This document shows positions 26,561 to 35,087 of a DNA stretch of 64,000 bases, piece after piece. A program made the position numbers and the translations under genes. The stretch's first letter is position 1. Each line of letters opens with the position of its first letter. The DNA lies in the NCBI RefSeq assembly GCF_900167575.1, contig NZ_FUZP01000001.1, positions 1,984,001 to 2,048,000 on the forward strand, written 5' to 3'. Under the pieces are notes generated by a model that worked only from the letters and a program-made list of their open reading frames with translations, ran no database searches and was not told the origin of the DNA. The DNA is from Okibacterium fritillariae (lineage in GTDB: Bacteria > Actinomycetota > Actinomycetes > Actinomycetales > Microbacteriaceae).

Positions 26561-27232
26561 ATGCGGCAGAATCATCGGATGGTTCAAACTGGGGCGCGTG
26601 CAGCGCAATTGGCCGCCTTGATCGTTGCCGGCGGTGTGCAGACTCAAATCAGCGCCCCTATCCCTCCGCGATCAAGCATGCTCGGAGACGATGACCTCGC
26701 CGAACTTCTCAGCGTCTACGAGACGCTTGGCGGACTCCGGGAACCCTCGACCTTCCGACCCGGGTCGTGGGACCTCGCATTCGACGACGGGCTCATCATC
26801 GAATTGGACGAGGAGCTTCATTTCAATCGCTATCGAGGGCTCACATTTGGGCTGGGCGACTCGTCTACGCTGCCCTGGGCATCCGCCTATGCACGCTATT
26901 GCACGCAGCAAGAAACGGCCTGCCTCGCCGCGGGTCGGTGGGGCAAGAGATGGACGAGCCCGTCGTCGGAAAAACACTTCGGCCCTGCCAACGGAGCAGG
27001 AACACTCGTCGATGGAGGCGCCCCTCGATGGAAGCAACGCGCGTTCTACGACGCTATGAAAGACATCGCTGCCAGAGCCGGTGAATTACGACTTGCGCGA
27101 CTATCCGTCTGGGACAACATCGGCGATACGAAACTCGGCGAGATTTTGACCGGGCGAGCAGCTCTCCTGGATCCGTCAGCACTGGATCAGCTGCTACTCG
27201 CCAGGACTCTTGATGCTTCCAGCGCTAGCTGA
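26561..27232 (+). CDS. conserved protein of unknown function
   Basis: Hypothetical protein of about 223 residues. The middle is well-formed: DLAFDDGLIIELDEELHFNRYR, then LPWASAYARYCTQQE, AAGRWGKRWTSPSSEKHFG and GGAPRWKQRAFYDAMKD. I recognise this pattern as recurrent in actinobacteria but can name no function. The D-x(n)-E-x-D arrangement with a later KQR is compatible with a PD-(D/E)xK-like nuclease fold, which is only a guess. The start is uncertain: ATG 26561 is used, though the frame is open to 26516 and no ribosome site is evident. It diverges from the exonuclease gene, so it may belong to the same repair or defence context. Confidence 0.65.
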   Translation: MRQNHRMVQTGARAAQLAALIVAGGVQTQISAPIPPRSSMLGDDDLAELLSVYETLGGLREPSTFRPGSWDLAFDDGLIIELDEELHFNRYRGLTFGLGDSSTLPWASAYARYCTQQETACLAAGRWGKRWTSPSSEKHFGPANGAGTLVDGGAPRWKQRAFYDAMKDIAARAGELRLARLSVWDNIGDTKLGEILTGRAALLDPSALDQLLLARTLDASSAS

Positions 27233-27259
27233 TTCGGCCGACGCCGCGCTCAGGGGCGC

Positions 27260-28852
27260 TTAGGCCGCCCGCACTGCAATCTCGCCGGGCTCCGCACCCG
27301 CGGCGCCGAACTCCAACACGTGGTTGGCCACCTTGTCGGTGAAGAACCGGTCGTGGCTCACGACCACGACGGCGCCCGGGAAGTGCACGAGCGCGCGCTC
27401 CATAACCTGAGTGCTGGCGAGATCGAGGTGGTTCGTGGGCTCGTCGAGCAGCAGAACGGATGCGCCCGACAACAGGCACTGCGCCATGGCCACGCGCGCC
27501 CGCTGACCACCCGAAAGTTCGCGAATCCGCTTCTTCTTATCGGCCTCCGAGAACTGGAACATATCGAGGAAGCGCCCGACCGACTTGCGGGTCGCCGTCA
27601 GGGCGAGGCTGTCGGGGTAGGCGTTCACGGCGTGCGTGACGGTGTCGTCGTCATCCAGCTCGTCGAGCACACGGTTGTAGGAGACGACCTTCACGCCGCC
27701 GGCCCACGCCGCGCTGCCCGCATCCTGCTTCTCGTCGCCCGTGAGCACGCGCAGCAGAGTGCTCTTGCCGCTGCCGTTGGCGCCGAGGACGACGATGCGG
27801 TTGCCGCGACGGATCTCGAGATCCAGCCCCTCGAAGAGCGTGCGGGCGCCGTAGGACTTCGAGAGCCCGACGATGCGGCACAGGACATCCTTGACGTGCA
27901 GACCTGAGTAGATCTCGGTGATGATGTCGTCAACGGGCCGCGGCGCGCGAGACTTCTTCACGTTGGCGAGCTGTTTGCCCAGCCCCTTGCTCGACGCCTT
28001 GGCGGCCTCGCGACGGTCGGCGATGCCCTCGGCTTCAAACGCCAGCAACTCGTTCTCGTGTTTGAACTGCGCCTCTAGCGTCTTCAGCCGGAACTGCTTC
28101 TGCACGATGTATTCGGCGAAGTTGCCCGGGTATTCGTGCAGGTGGAAGTTCTCGACCTCCACGATGCGCGTCACGACGGCGTCGAGGAACTTGCGATCGT
28201 GCGACACGATGATGGCGGCACCCTTGAAGTCGCGGAACCAGTTCTCGAGCCATTCCACGCCGGCCACGTCGAGGAAGTTGGTGGGCTCGTCGAGCAGCAG
28301 GATGTCGGGCTCCTCGAGCACGATTTTCGCGAGGGCGGCTCGGTTGCGCCATCCGCCGGACAGCTCGTCGATCGCGCATGTGCGGTGCGCCTCGGTGAAG
28401 CCCAGGGTGGTGAGCGCCTGGTCGATCTTGCGGGTGTAGTCCCAGCCGTCGAGGCGTTCCATCTCGCCGAACAGTTCGGCCTGCCGTTCGATCAGCGTGT
28501 CGAGCGCTCCCCCGTCGGCCCCTTCGCCGATAGCCAGGTCAATGGAGGCCAGCTCATCTTCAACGGCGTGCACGTCGGCGAACAACGCGTCGAGCACCTC
28601 GGTGATCGTGGCGCTGCCATCCAGCTCCGAGAACTGGGAGAAATACCCGATCCGGATGCCGGCCTCGACGCTCACGGTTCCCGAATCGGGTTGCACCTGA
28701 TCGAGCACGAGTTTCAGCAGTGTGGTCTTGCCCGACCCGTTCCGCCCGATGACGCCGACGCGGTCTTTGTTCTCCAACCGAAAAGACGCCTCCCGCAGGA
28801 TCTGCGTGTTCTCGTACCGCACCTCGACATCATTCAAACGAACCAAGCTCAC
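27260..28852 (-). CDS. ABC-F family ATPase
   Basis: Soluble protein of 530 residues with two ABC domains and no membrane segments, so an ABC-F protein acting on ribosomes. First domain: Walker A GRNGSGKT (about residues 36-43), signature LSGGW, Walker B LLLDEPTNFLD. Second: Walker A GANGSGKST, signature LSGGQRARVAM, Walker B LLLDEPTNHLD. The linker between has the Lys/Arg-rich KASSKGLGKQLANVKKSRAPR. The start is set at GTG 28850-28852 because GAGAGGG is 8 bases upstream; a longer frame starts at 28882. Whether it protects against an antibiotic or aids translation cannot be told. Confidence 0.88.
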   Translation of the reverse strand: MSLVRLNDVEVRYENTQILREASFRLENKDRVGVIGRNGSGKTTLLKLVLDQVQPDSGTVSVEAGIRIGYFSQFSELDGSATITEVLDALFADVHAVEDELASIDLAIGEGADGGALDTLIERQAELFGEMERLDGWDYTRKIDQALTTLGFTEAHRTCAIDELSGGWRNRAALAKIVLEEPDILLLDEPTNFLDVAGVEWLENWFRDFKGAAIIVSHDRKFLDAVVTRIVEVENFHLHEYPGNFAEYIVQKQFRLKTLEAQFKHENELLAFEAEGIADRREAAKASSKGLGKQLANVKKSRAPRPVDDIITEIYSGLHVKDVLCRIVGLSKSYGARTLFEGLDLEIRRGNRIVVLGANGSGKSTLLRVLTGDEKQDAGSAAWAGGVKVVSYNRVLDELDDDDTVTHAVNAYPDSLALTATRKSVGRFLDMFQFSEADKKKRIRELSGGQRARVAMAQCLLSGASVLLLDEPTNHLDLASTQVMERALVHFPGAVVVVSHDRFFTDKVANHVLEFGAAGAEPGEIAVRAA

Positions 28853-28995
28853 GCCGGACGCCCTCTCACCTTGTGTATTCACGCCGGACTGGGCGAACCG
28901 CAGAAGCGGGGTCCAGCCATCCGGAAAGTCGTCGGGCTGCGCCCGCTCCCCCCAAGGCTATCCAGCATCAGCTGAACCATTGCTACGGTGTCACT

Positions 28996-29316
28996 GTGAC
29001 CGAGTCTTCCAGCAAGGATGCCCTGCGCGCCTTCGTGGCCGAACGCGACTGGGCCCAGTTCCACACTCCCGAAAACCTGGCGAAGAGCATCTCGATCGAG
29101 GCCGCCGAGCTACTCGAGTGCTTTCAGTGGAACTCCAACGCTGAGACCGCAGATGTCCAGGCCGAACTGGCCGATGTGTTGACCTACTGCTTCCTCCTCG
29201 CTGACCGTCTGGGCGTCGACCCCGATCAGATCGTGCTCGACAAGCTGGCCGTCACGCGCGCAAAGTACCCGGTCGAGAAAGCTCGCGGTCGAAGCGACAA
29301 ATATGACCAGCTTTGA
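28996..29316 (+). CDS. MazG-like nucleotide pyrophosphohydrolase
   Basis: All-alpha NTP pyrophosphohydrolase of 106 residues (RS21-C6/MazG-like). The metal-binding EExxE-type helix is IEAAELLECFQW (about residues 36-47), and the second acidic pair is in ELADVLTYCFLLADRLG. Such enzymes hydrolyse (d)NTPs to monophosphates. The start is GTG 28996. The GIY-YIG/DUF2075 gene begins inside its last codons (14-bp overlap), so the two are made together; nucleotide depletion or clean-up paired with a DNA-acting ATPase suggests a defence or stress module. Confidence 0.87.
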   Translation: MTESSSKDALRAFVAERDWAQFHTPENLAKSISIEAAELLECFQWNSNAETADVQAELADVLTYCFLLADRLGVDPDQIVLDKLAVTRAKYPVEKARGRSDKYDQL

Positions 29317-31030
29317 GATCGAGCGCCTGAGCTTTTCTGCGGCGCAACAGAAGGCATGGGCCGAGTCCGATGAACGGCACCGCAACTGGCCGGTCGTCTA
29401 CACGATCGATTCGGGCTCGGCCGGCGCTCAAGAGATCTATGTCGGCGAATCACTCAACGTGGCCAGTCGGATGCGGCAGCACCAGCAGACCGGAACCAAA
29501 TCGCACCTCACCGACGTCCGACTTGTCGTCGATGAGACCTTCAACAAGTCGGCAGCCCTGGACCTCGAGTCTTACCTGATCCGGTATTTGGCGGGCGACG
29601 GGCGTTTCCGTGTCCTCAACCGCAACGACGGCATAACGGATGCGGAGTACTTCGGCCGGCAGGGCTACCAGGCGACCTTCACCGAAATCTTCGATGAGCT
29701 GTTCCAGCAAGGACTGTTCACACGCACGATCCCCGAGATCGTCAACTCCGACCTCTTCAAGCTGTCGCCATTCAAGTCGCTGAACGTGGACCAGGCGGCC
29801 GCGGTCGAGGACATCCTGGAGGGACTGTTTGCCGATCTCCGCTCGCATACCGCCAGCATGAGCGTGATTCAGGGCGACCCCGGCACCGGCAAGACAATCG
29901 TGGCGATCTACCTCATGAAGCTCATTCGAGATATTGCCGACTCGACCGGCGCCGAAGACCTCGACGCCGATTCGGTGTTCTCCGAGTTCTTCTTGGGTGA
30001 CTCCCCCGAGCTGTTGCGCGATCTTCGCGTCGGCCTGGTCGTCCCGCAGCAGTCGCTGCGCAAATCCATCGAGCGTGTTTTCAAGCGCACCCCCGGCCTC
30101 ACGACAACGAGGGTCATGACACCGTTTGAGGTCGGCGGCGATCCCGGACATTTCGACCTTCTGATCGTCGACGAAGCGCACCGACTCAACCAGCGCGCTA
30201 ACCAGGCCTCTGGCCCGCTCAACAAGAAGTTCACCGAAATCACCGAAGCGCTTTTCGGTTCGAACGACCTGCATAAGACGCAGCTCGACTGGATTTTGGA
30301 GAAGAGCACGCACCAGATCTTTCTGCTGGATGCCGCGCAGAGCGTTCGTCCCGCCGACCTCCCGCCCGCGGTCGTCGAGAAACTGGTCGCCACGGCACGA
30401 TCGGCCTATCGCCTGTACCCTCTGACGTCGCAAATGCGAGTCGCTGGCGGCAGCGATTACATCCGCTATGTGCGCTCCATGCTGACCGCCGACGCCCCGG
30501 AACCGCAGGCATTCGACAACTACGACTTCCGCCTTTTCGACAACCTTGGCGACCTCCGCACCGAACTCGCGGAAAGAGAAGGGCAGTTCGGTCTCGCCCG
30601 TCTGCTCGCCGGCTACGCCTGGAACTGGAACAGCAAGAACGACGCCTCTGCGGTCGATATTGAGATCGACGGCATCGAGTTGCAGTGGAATCGAACGCAG
30701 AAGGACTGGATTAATTCGTCGACCTCGGTATTCGAGGTCGGTTCCATTCACACGGTCCAGGGCTACGACCTCAACTACGCAGGCGTCATCATCGGGCCCG
30801 ATCTGCGGTTCGACGTCGAGCAACAACGCATCGTGTTTGATCGCGCGCACTACTTCGACAAGAAGGGCAAGGAGAACAACCCTGCTCTCGGGCTGGTCTA
30901 CACCGACGAGGATCTTCTAAAGCTGGTCCGCAACATCTACGGCGTGCTGCTTACGCGCGGAATGCGCGGCACCTACGTCTATGTCTGCGACGAGCCGCTC
31001 CGCGAATACCTCCGCAAATTCTTCATCTAA
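29303..31030 (+). CDS. GIY-YIG nuclease fused to DUF2075 helicase-like ATPase
   Basis: Two-domain protein of 575 residues. The N-terminal GIY-YIG nuclease shows VYTI (Y33), IYVGES (Y46), RMRQH (R58/H60), the metal-binding Glu in DLESYLI (E89) and N106. A superfamily 1-like ATPase follows (DUF2075/COG3410): Walker A GDPGTGKT at 191-198, Walker B LLIVDEAHRLN near 287, LLDAAQSVRP motif III, and the late VFEVGSIHTVQGYDLNYAGVIIG with RGMRGTYVYV motif VI. It would unwind or translocate on DNA and cut it. Coupled to the MazG-like gene by a 14-bp overlap. The pair resembles mobile anti-phage operons, but no named system is claimed. Confidence 0.85.
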   Translation: MTSFEIERLSFSAAQQKAWAESDERHRNWPVVYTIDSGSAGAQEIYVGESLNVASRMRQHQQTGTKSHLTDVRLVVDETFNKSAALDLESYLIRYLAGDGRFRVLNRNDGITDAEYFGRQGYQATFTEIFDELFQQGLFTRTIPEIVNSDLFKLSPFKSLNVDQAAAVEDILEGLFADLRSHTASMSVIQGDPGTGKTIVAIYLMKLIRDIADSTGAEDLDADSVFSEFFLGDSPELLRDLRVGLVVPQQSLRKSIERVFKRTPGLTTTRVMTPFEVGGDPGHFDLLIVDEAHRLNQRANQASGPLNKKFTEITEALFGSNDLHKTQLDWILEKSTHQIFLLDAAQSVRPADLPPAVVEKLVATARSAYRLYPLTSQMRVAGGSDYIRYVRSMLTADAPEPQAFDNYDFRLFDNLGDLRTELAEREGQFGLARLLAGYAWNWNSKNDASAVDIEIDGIELQWNRTQKDWINSSTSVFEVGSIHTVQGYDLNYAGVIIGPDLRFDVEQQRIVFDRAHYFDKKGKENNPALGLVYTDEDLLKLVRNIYGVLLTRGMRGTYVYVCDEPLREYLRKFFI

Positions 31031-31089
31031 CGCATTACGCCTGCTTCCGAAAATAGTGAGACGGACTCGCTTCCGCTAGCTTGAAAGCC

Positions 31090-32058
31090 ATGGCTCTCAT
31101 TGACCTCAACGACCGGGGTTTCGTCGTCGAAGTCGGTGACCTCGTAACTCGTCGAGACCTTGCTTCTCATTTCGGCGGCTCTGGGCAAAGCGGGATTGAG
31201 ACACCAAAAGGGCAGCCGCATATCTTCGTGTTCTCGGACCCGTCCACGGGTTCGAAGCATGGTTACAATTTCGATGGATGGGCGGCTGACGGCTCGGCCT
31301 TCTTCTACACGGGAGCGGGCCGACTCGGTCCCCAAGATTTCGTCCGGGGAAACAAGGCACTCAGGGACGCCCGGTCACTGGGCAAGACAATCCACCTCTT
31401 CGCCGCCGATGGGAACGAGGTAGGCACGAGCACACGTTTGCATCGCTATCTCGGTGAATTCGAGCTCGACCAGGTTGATCCTCACCGCATTGAAGAAGCC
31501 CCCGACGGCATAGGAATAGTTCGAACCGTGATCGTCTTCCGACTCGTTCCGAGGGGAACGGCGGCAGCCACTATTTCGCAGGACCTCATTGCGAGTGCTC
31601 CGCCAGCTATGCAGACGGGTTGGTTCGAAACGACTCGAGAAGCATCCGATTCACTTACTTTCGCTCGAAAGGCCGTTGCTGAGTCGGCGATCGTTCGCCG
31701 GGAACGGTTACTTGAGGATCGACTCATCTCCGCGATCGAGGCCACAGGGAAAACTGCAACCCGTTTGTCGATTGTGATCCCCGGCCAGGGCGCGGCGCTC
31801 TTCACAGATACGTGGGTGCGCGAGGACCGGGAGCTATTCGAGGTCAAAGCGGATGCAACACGCAACAACATACGTATGGCTGTCGGGCAGCTCCTTGACT
31901 ATGCCCGGCACATCGACCCTCGCCCGTCGCACCTGACGGTCGTGGTACCGGTCCGGCCGATTGAAGATCTGGTCGAATTCGTAAAAAGTCTCGGCCTAGG
32001 GATAGCCGTCTTCGATGCAAGCGGCGCAGGGGCGCATCCGTCCCTGAACCGCCTCTAA
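31090..32058 (+). CDS. type IV-like restriction protein: ScoMcrA-type SRA + PD-(D/E)xK
   Basis: Protein of 322 residues. The N-terminal 155 residues match the SRA-like domain of ScoMcrA-type modification readers: FGGSGQSGIETPKG, HIFVFSD, FFYTGAG, DFVRGNKALRDA and KTIHLFAADG, then YLGEF and VIVFRLVP. The C-terminal part has PD-(D/E)xK residues D240, E251-V-K253 and Q267 (ELFEVKADATRNNIRMAVGQ). This suggests cutting of DNA carrying modified bases or phosphorothioates. It follows the DUF2075 gene by 60 bp on the same strand. The start is taken as ATG 31090, with no ribosome site; the frame opens at TTG 31081. Confidence 0.8.
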   Translation: MALIDLNDRGFVVEVGDLVTRRDLASHFGGSGQSGIETPKGQPHIFVFSDPSTGSKHGYNFDGWAADGSAFFYTGAGRLGPQDFVRGNKALRDARSLGKTIHLFAADGNEVGTSTRLHRYLGEFELDQVDPHRIEEAPDGIGIVRTVIVFRLVPRGTAAATISQDLIASAPPAMQTGWFETTREASDSLTFARKAVAESAIVRRERLLEDRLISAIEATGKTATRLSIVIPGQGAALFTDTWVREDRELFEVKADATRNNIRMAVGQLLDYARHIDPRPSHLTVVVPVRPIEDLVEFVKSLGLGIAVFDASGAGAHPSLNRL

Positions 32059-32098
32059 AAACAGATTGTTCTGTTCGGGCGGCGGAAGTCGGTTCTTC

Positions 32099-33937
32099 TC
32101 AGACGCTCCGTCGGCCGCCGAACAGGGCGTGCATGAGCGGCAGCACCGACACGCACATCAGCACAGTGCCGAAGACAATATCGTCGGCGCGCACGATGGC
32201 GCCCGCGACGAGCAGTCCCCCGAAGAGCACGGCTGAGACGATGCGGCGGGCCGTGCGCTCGATGCGGGCGACCCGGCGCTCGAGGCGCGGGCTCTCGACA
32301 GAAAGCGTGCCCTGCTCAAAGCGGGTGACGAGGCCGTCGAGGCGGCCGGGCAGCCGCACTGCGAGGGTGGCGGCATCCAGGGCTTTGCGGCCGAGGTCTT
32401 GCACCACGTTGCCGCGTTCGTCGCGGATGAGACGTTGGGCGTAGGGCTCGACCGAGTCCCACAGGTTGAACGCGGGATCGAGCGAGCTGCACACTCCCGA
32501 GACGAGCGACATGGCGCGGATGATGAGCAGGAAGTTCTCGGGCAGCTGGAACGGCAGCGACCGCACCACGTCACCGAACTGTTCGGCGAAGTCGCGGAAT
32601 TCTCGGGGATCGACCTCACGCAGCTCAGCGAACCCCATGCCGCCGAAGCGGGCGAAAAGCTGAGTCATCGCGCGCTCGAGCTCGTTGGTGTCAGCGGTCG
32701 GCAGCAACACACCCACATCGCGGATGGCGTCGACCAAACCCTTGCCGTCACGGGAGGCGGCGGCGATGAGCAGTTTGCGCAGGCCGCTCCGGGTGTTGCT
32801 GGGGACCTCGCCCATCATGCCGAAGTCGATGAAGGTGAGCTTCCAACCGCGTGCGGCGGCGGCATCCGTGCCCTCTGCCGCATCGGCGAGGCCTGCAGCG
32901 CCTAGCCCACCGGTCGTGCCTGCTGCGGAGGAAGCATCCGACCCCGCGCCAGCACTCGAATCAGACCGCGCGACCGGCGTGACGAAGATGTTGCCGGGGT
33001 GCGGGTCAGCATGGAAGAAACCGTTGGTAAAGAGCTGATCAAACATCACGGCTGCAAACACGGGCGCAACTTCAGCCGGGTCGATACCGGCAGCCCGCAA
33101 CGCCTCACGGTCGTTGATCTTGATCGCGGTCACGTCCTGCAACGTGAGGACGCGTCGCGTCGTCCGCTCCCACACGATGGCGGGGACATCCACGCGGTCG
33201 TCACCAACGAAGTCCGCCGCAAAACGCTCCGAGTTGGCGGCTTCGTGCAGGTAGTCGATCTCTTCGAGGCTGGTGGCGGCAAACTCTTCGACGAGGGCGG
33301 GCATGTCGACGCGGTCGTAGACGAGGCGCACGTGGCTCAGCCATCCGCCCACTTTGCGCAGCGCTTTCAGGTCAACGTCGACGATGGTGTCGATGCCGGG
33401 GCGCTGCACTTTGAGCATGACATGGGTGAGGCCTGAGTCGGCGGCGGCGATGGGTGTCAGCTGCGCGCGGTGCGCCTGCCCGAGGGATGCGGCCGCCACG
33501 GGAACTTCGTCGACCCACGTGAATGCCTGCCCGAGTGGCACGCCCAGTTCGCGTTCGGCGAGGGCGCGGATGGCGGGGAACGGCACCGGCGGCACCTCGT
33601 CTTGCAGCCCTTCGAGTTCGGCGGTGATTTCGGGAGGGAGCACGTCGAGGCGCGACGACATGAATTGTCCCACCTTGATCATGAGCCCGCCGAGGTCGAC
33701 GGCCAGCACATGGAATTTGCGAGCAAACTTCTTCATGCGCCGTGTGCGGGTGCGTTCGGCGATTTTGTGCAGGCCGATGCGCGGCAGGAACAGCTCGTAG
33801 AACCAGGTCACCGCGAGGTGGTAGCTGGCGAACCGCAGGATGCGGCGATAGCGGGCTTTCGTGTTTCCGGCGCCCGCTCTCGCCGCTGCCTCTGCGTCAG
33901 CTTCGGCGTGTTGTCGACCCGGGCGAGCCGATGTCAC
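32099..33937 (-). CDS. UbiB/AarF (ABC1) family atypical kinase
   Basis: Protein-kinase-like ATPase of 612 residues. The KxGQ motif is IKVGQFMSSRLDVLPPEI (about residues 86-103), the Ala-rich nucleotide loop is AAASLGQAHRA, the invariant Lys is in VMLKVQRPG, and the catalytic FHADPHPGNIF and metal-binding LTFIDFGMMG are present. A Ser/Ala-rich insert sits between these last two motifs. Two hydrophobic helices close the C-terminus. Family members support quinone or lipid metabolism. The gene starts 5 bp after the PadR gene, so it belongs to a PadR-controlled operon. Confidence 0.92.
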   Translation of the reverse strand: MTSARPGRQHAEADAEAAARAGAGNTKARYRRILRFASYHLAVTWFYELFLPRIGLHKIAERTRTRRMKKFARKFHVLAVDLGGLMIKVGQFMSSRLDVLPPEITAELEGLQDEVPPVPFPAIRALAERELGVPLGQAFTWVDEVPVAAASLGQAHRAQLTPIAAADSGLTHVMLKVQRPGIDTIVDVDLKALRKVGGWLSHVRLVYDRVDMPALVEEFAATSLEEIDYLHEAANSERFAADFVGDDRVDVPAIVWERTTRRVLTLQDVTAIKINDREALRAAGIDPAEVAPVFAAVMFDQLFTNGFFHADPHPGNIFVTPVARSDSSAGAGSDASSAAGTTGGLGAAGLADAAEGTDAAAARGWKLTFIDFGMMGEVPSNTRSGLRKLLIAAASRDGKGLVDAIRDVGVLLPTADTNELERAMTQLFARFGGMGFAELREVDPREFRDFAEQFGDVVRSLPFQLPENFLLIIRAMSLVSGVCSSLDPAFNLWDSVEPYAQRLIRDERGNVVQDLGRKALDAATLAVRLPGRLDGLVTRFEQGTLSVESPRLERRVARIERTARRIVSAVLFGGLLVAGAIVRADDIVFGTVLMCVSVLPLMHALFGGRRSV

Positions 33938-33942
33938 CCCGG

Positions 33943-34491
33943 TCAGTCCTGAGCGAGGATCGAGTAGAGCCGGCGGCGTGCCTCATCGAGCACGTCCACG
34001 GCCTGCTTCACCTGCTCGGGCGAACCGGTGCGGCCCACCTGTGCGGCGGCCTGTGCGAGTTCGACGCCGGCCTTGGGCAGCGCGGTGAATCCGGTCTTCT
34101 CTTCGCTGGCGGCGCTCTCCCAGGGGGCCGATTCGGTGTGGGATGCGGCAACCTCACGCCCGGCCTCGGTCAACGCATACGTCTTCCGCCCGTTCGATTC
34201 TTCGGCGCCGATGAGTCCTTCGTCGCTCAACAGCTGCAGCGTCGGGTAGACGGAGCCGGCGCTCGGCTTCCAGCTGCCGCCGCTGCGCTCTTCGATTTCG
34301 CGGATGATCTGGTATCCGTGCATGGGACGCTCGGCGAGCAGGGCCAGAACGGCCGCGCGCACGTCGCCGCGACCCATGCGGGTGCCGCCGCCGACGCGCT
34401 TCTCGAAGTTGGCGCGCAACTGCTCCATCGTCTGCCACATGCTGTCGGCGTTGACTCCGCCGAAACCGCCGGTTGGGAACGAACTAGCCAT
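33943..34491 (-). CDS. PadR family transcriptional regulator
   Basis: Regulator of 182 residues. After a Gly-rich N-terminus, the PadR winged helix is clear: MGRGDVRAAVLALLAERPMHGYQIIREIEERSGGSWKPSAGSVYPTLQLLSDEGLI, then the wing SNGRKTYALTEAGREV. The C-terminal half is the helical dimerisation part. It is the first gene of an operon with the UbiB-like kinase and probably represses itself through the direct repeat just upstream. The effector is unknown. Confidence 0.9.
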   Translation of the reverse strand: MASSFPTGGFGGVNADSMWQTMEQLRANFEKRVGGGTRMGRGDVRAAVLALLAERPMHGYQIIREIEERSGGSWKPSAGSVYPTLQLLSDEGLIGAEESNGRKTYALTEAGREVAASHTESAPWESAASEEKTGFTALPKAGVELAQAAAQVGRTGSPEQVKQAVDVLDEARRRLYSILAQD

Positions 34492-34519
34492 GATGTTCTC
34501 CTCGCATAATTGGATGTCG

Positions 34520-34536
34520 AACGATACTCAACGATA
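34520..34536. promoter_or_regulatory. direct repeat AACGATA, probable PadR operator
   Basis: AACGATA occurs at 34520-34526 and 34530-34536, one helical turn apart (10 bp), within A/T-rich sequence 29-45 bp upstream of the PadR start. One-turn spacing would put both copies on the same DNA face. Confidence 0.5.
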
Positions 34537-34595
34537 TGTCGCTCACGCTCGGGCGACAAGGGTTGGTCGGTCACGCACATCCAACTCACGGCCAG

Positions 34596-34943
34596 CTAGC
34601 GCGCGGCGAGAATGCAGAACTCGTTGCCCTCGGGATCGGCCAGCACCACCCAGGACTGCTCCCCCTGCCCCACGTCGACGCGCGTCGCGCCGAGCCCGAT
34701 CAGGCGGTCGACTTCGGCCTGCTGATCGTCGGGCACCCAGTCGAGGTGCAGTCGGTTCTTGATGCGCTTCTGATCAGCGACCTTCACGAACATGAGCGTC
34801 GGCGTTTGGCCGGGCGCGGGCGCGAGTTCGGCGCCGTCCTCATCTTCATCGATGACCTGCCAGCCGATCGCCACCTCCCACCAGCGGGCGAGAGCGGATG
34901 GTTCGCTGCAGTCGATGACAACTTCTTCGAGGCGGAGGGACAT
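34596..34943 (-). CDS. VOC family protein (glyoxalase/bleomycin-resistance fold)
   Basis: Single-domain vicinal-oxygen-chelate protein of 115 residues with the beta-alpha-beta-beta-beta modules: RLEEVVIDCSEPSALARWWEVAIGW, then LHLDWVPDDQQAEVDRLIGLGA and VVLADPEGNEFCIL. Actinobacteria hold many such small VOC proteins with unknown substrates. It stands alone upstream of nothing on its strand; its promoter region lies before the AbiEi-like gene. Confidence 0.87.
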   Translation of the reverse strand: MSLRLEEVVIDCSEPSALARWWEVAIGWQVIDEDEDGAELAPAPGQTPTLMFVKVADQKRIKNRLHLDWVPDDQQAEVDRLIGLGATRVDVGQGEQSWVVLADPEGNEFCILAAR

Positions 34944-35087
34944 GTGCCCAGGGTAGAGACGCGCGTCCGTGCGATCAAGGCCAAGATAGCCAGGGAGCGA
35001 TGGCTCGCATGAGCTTGCGCTTCAAGGCGTCATCCAAGCAGCCTTGACCACCTCTACCAGGAACACGCGCACTGAGCCCGCGAGCGT

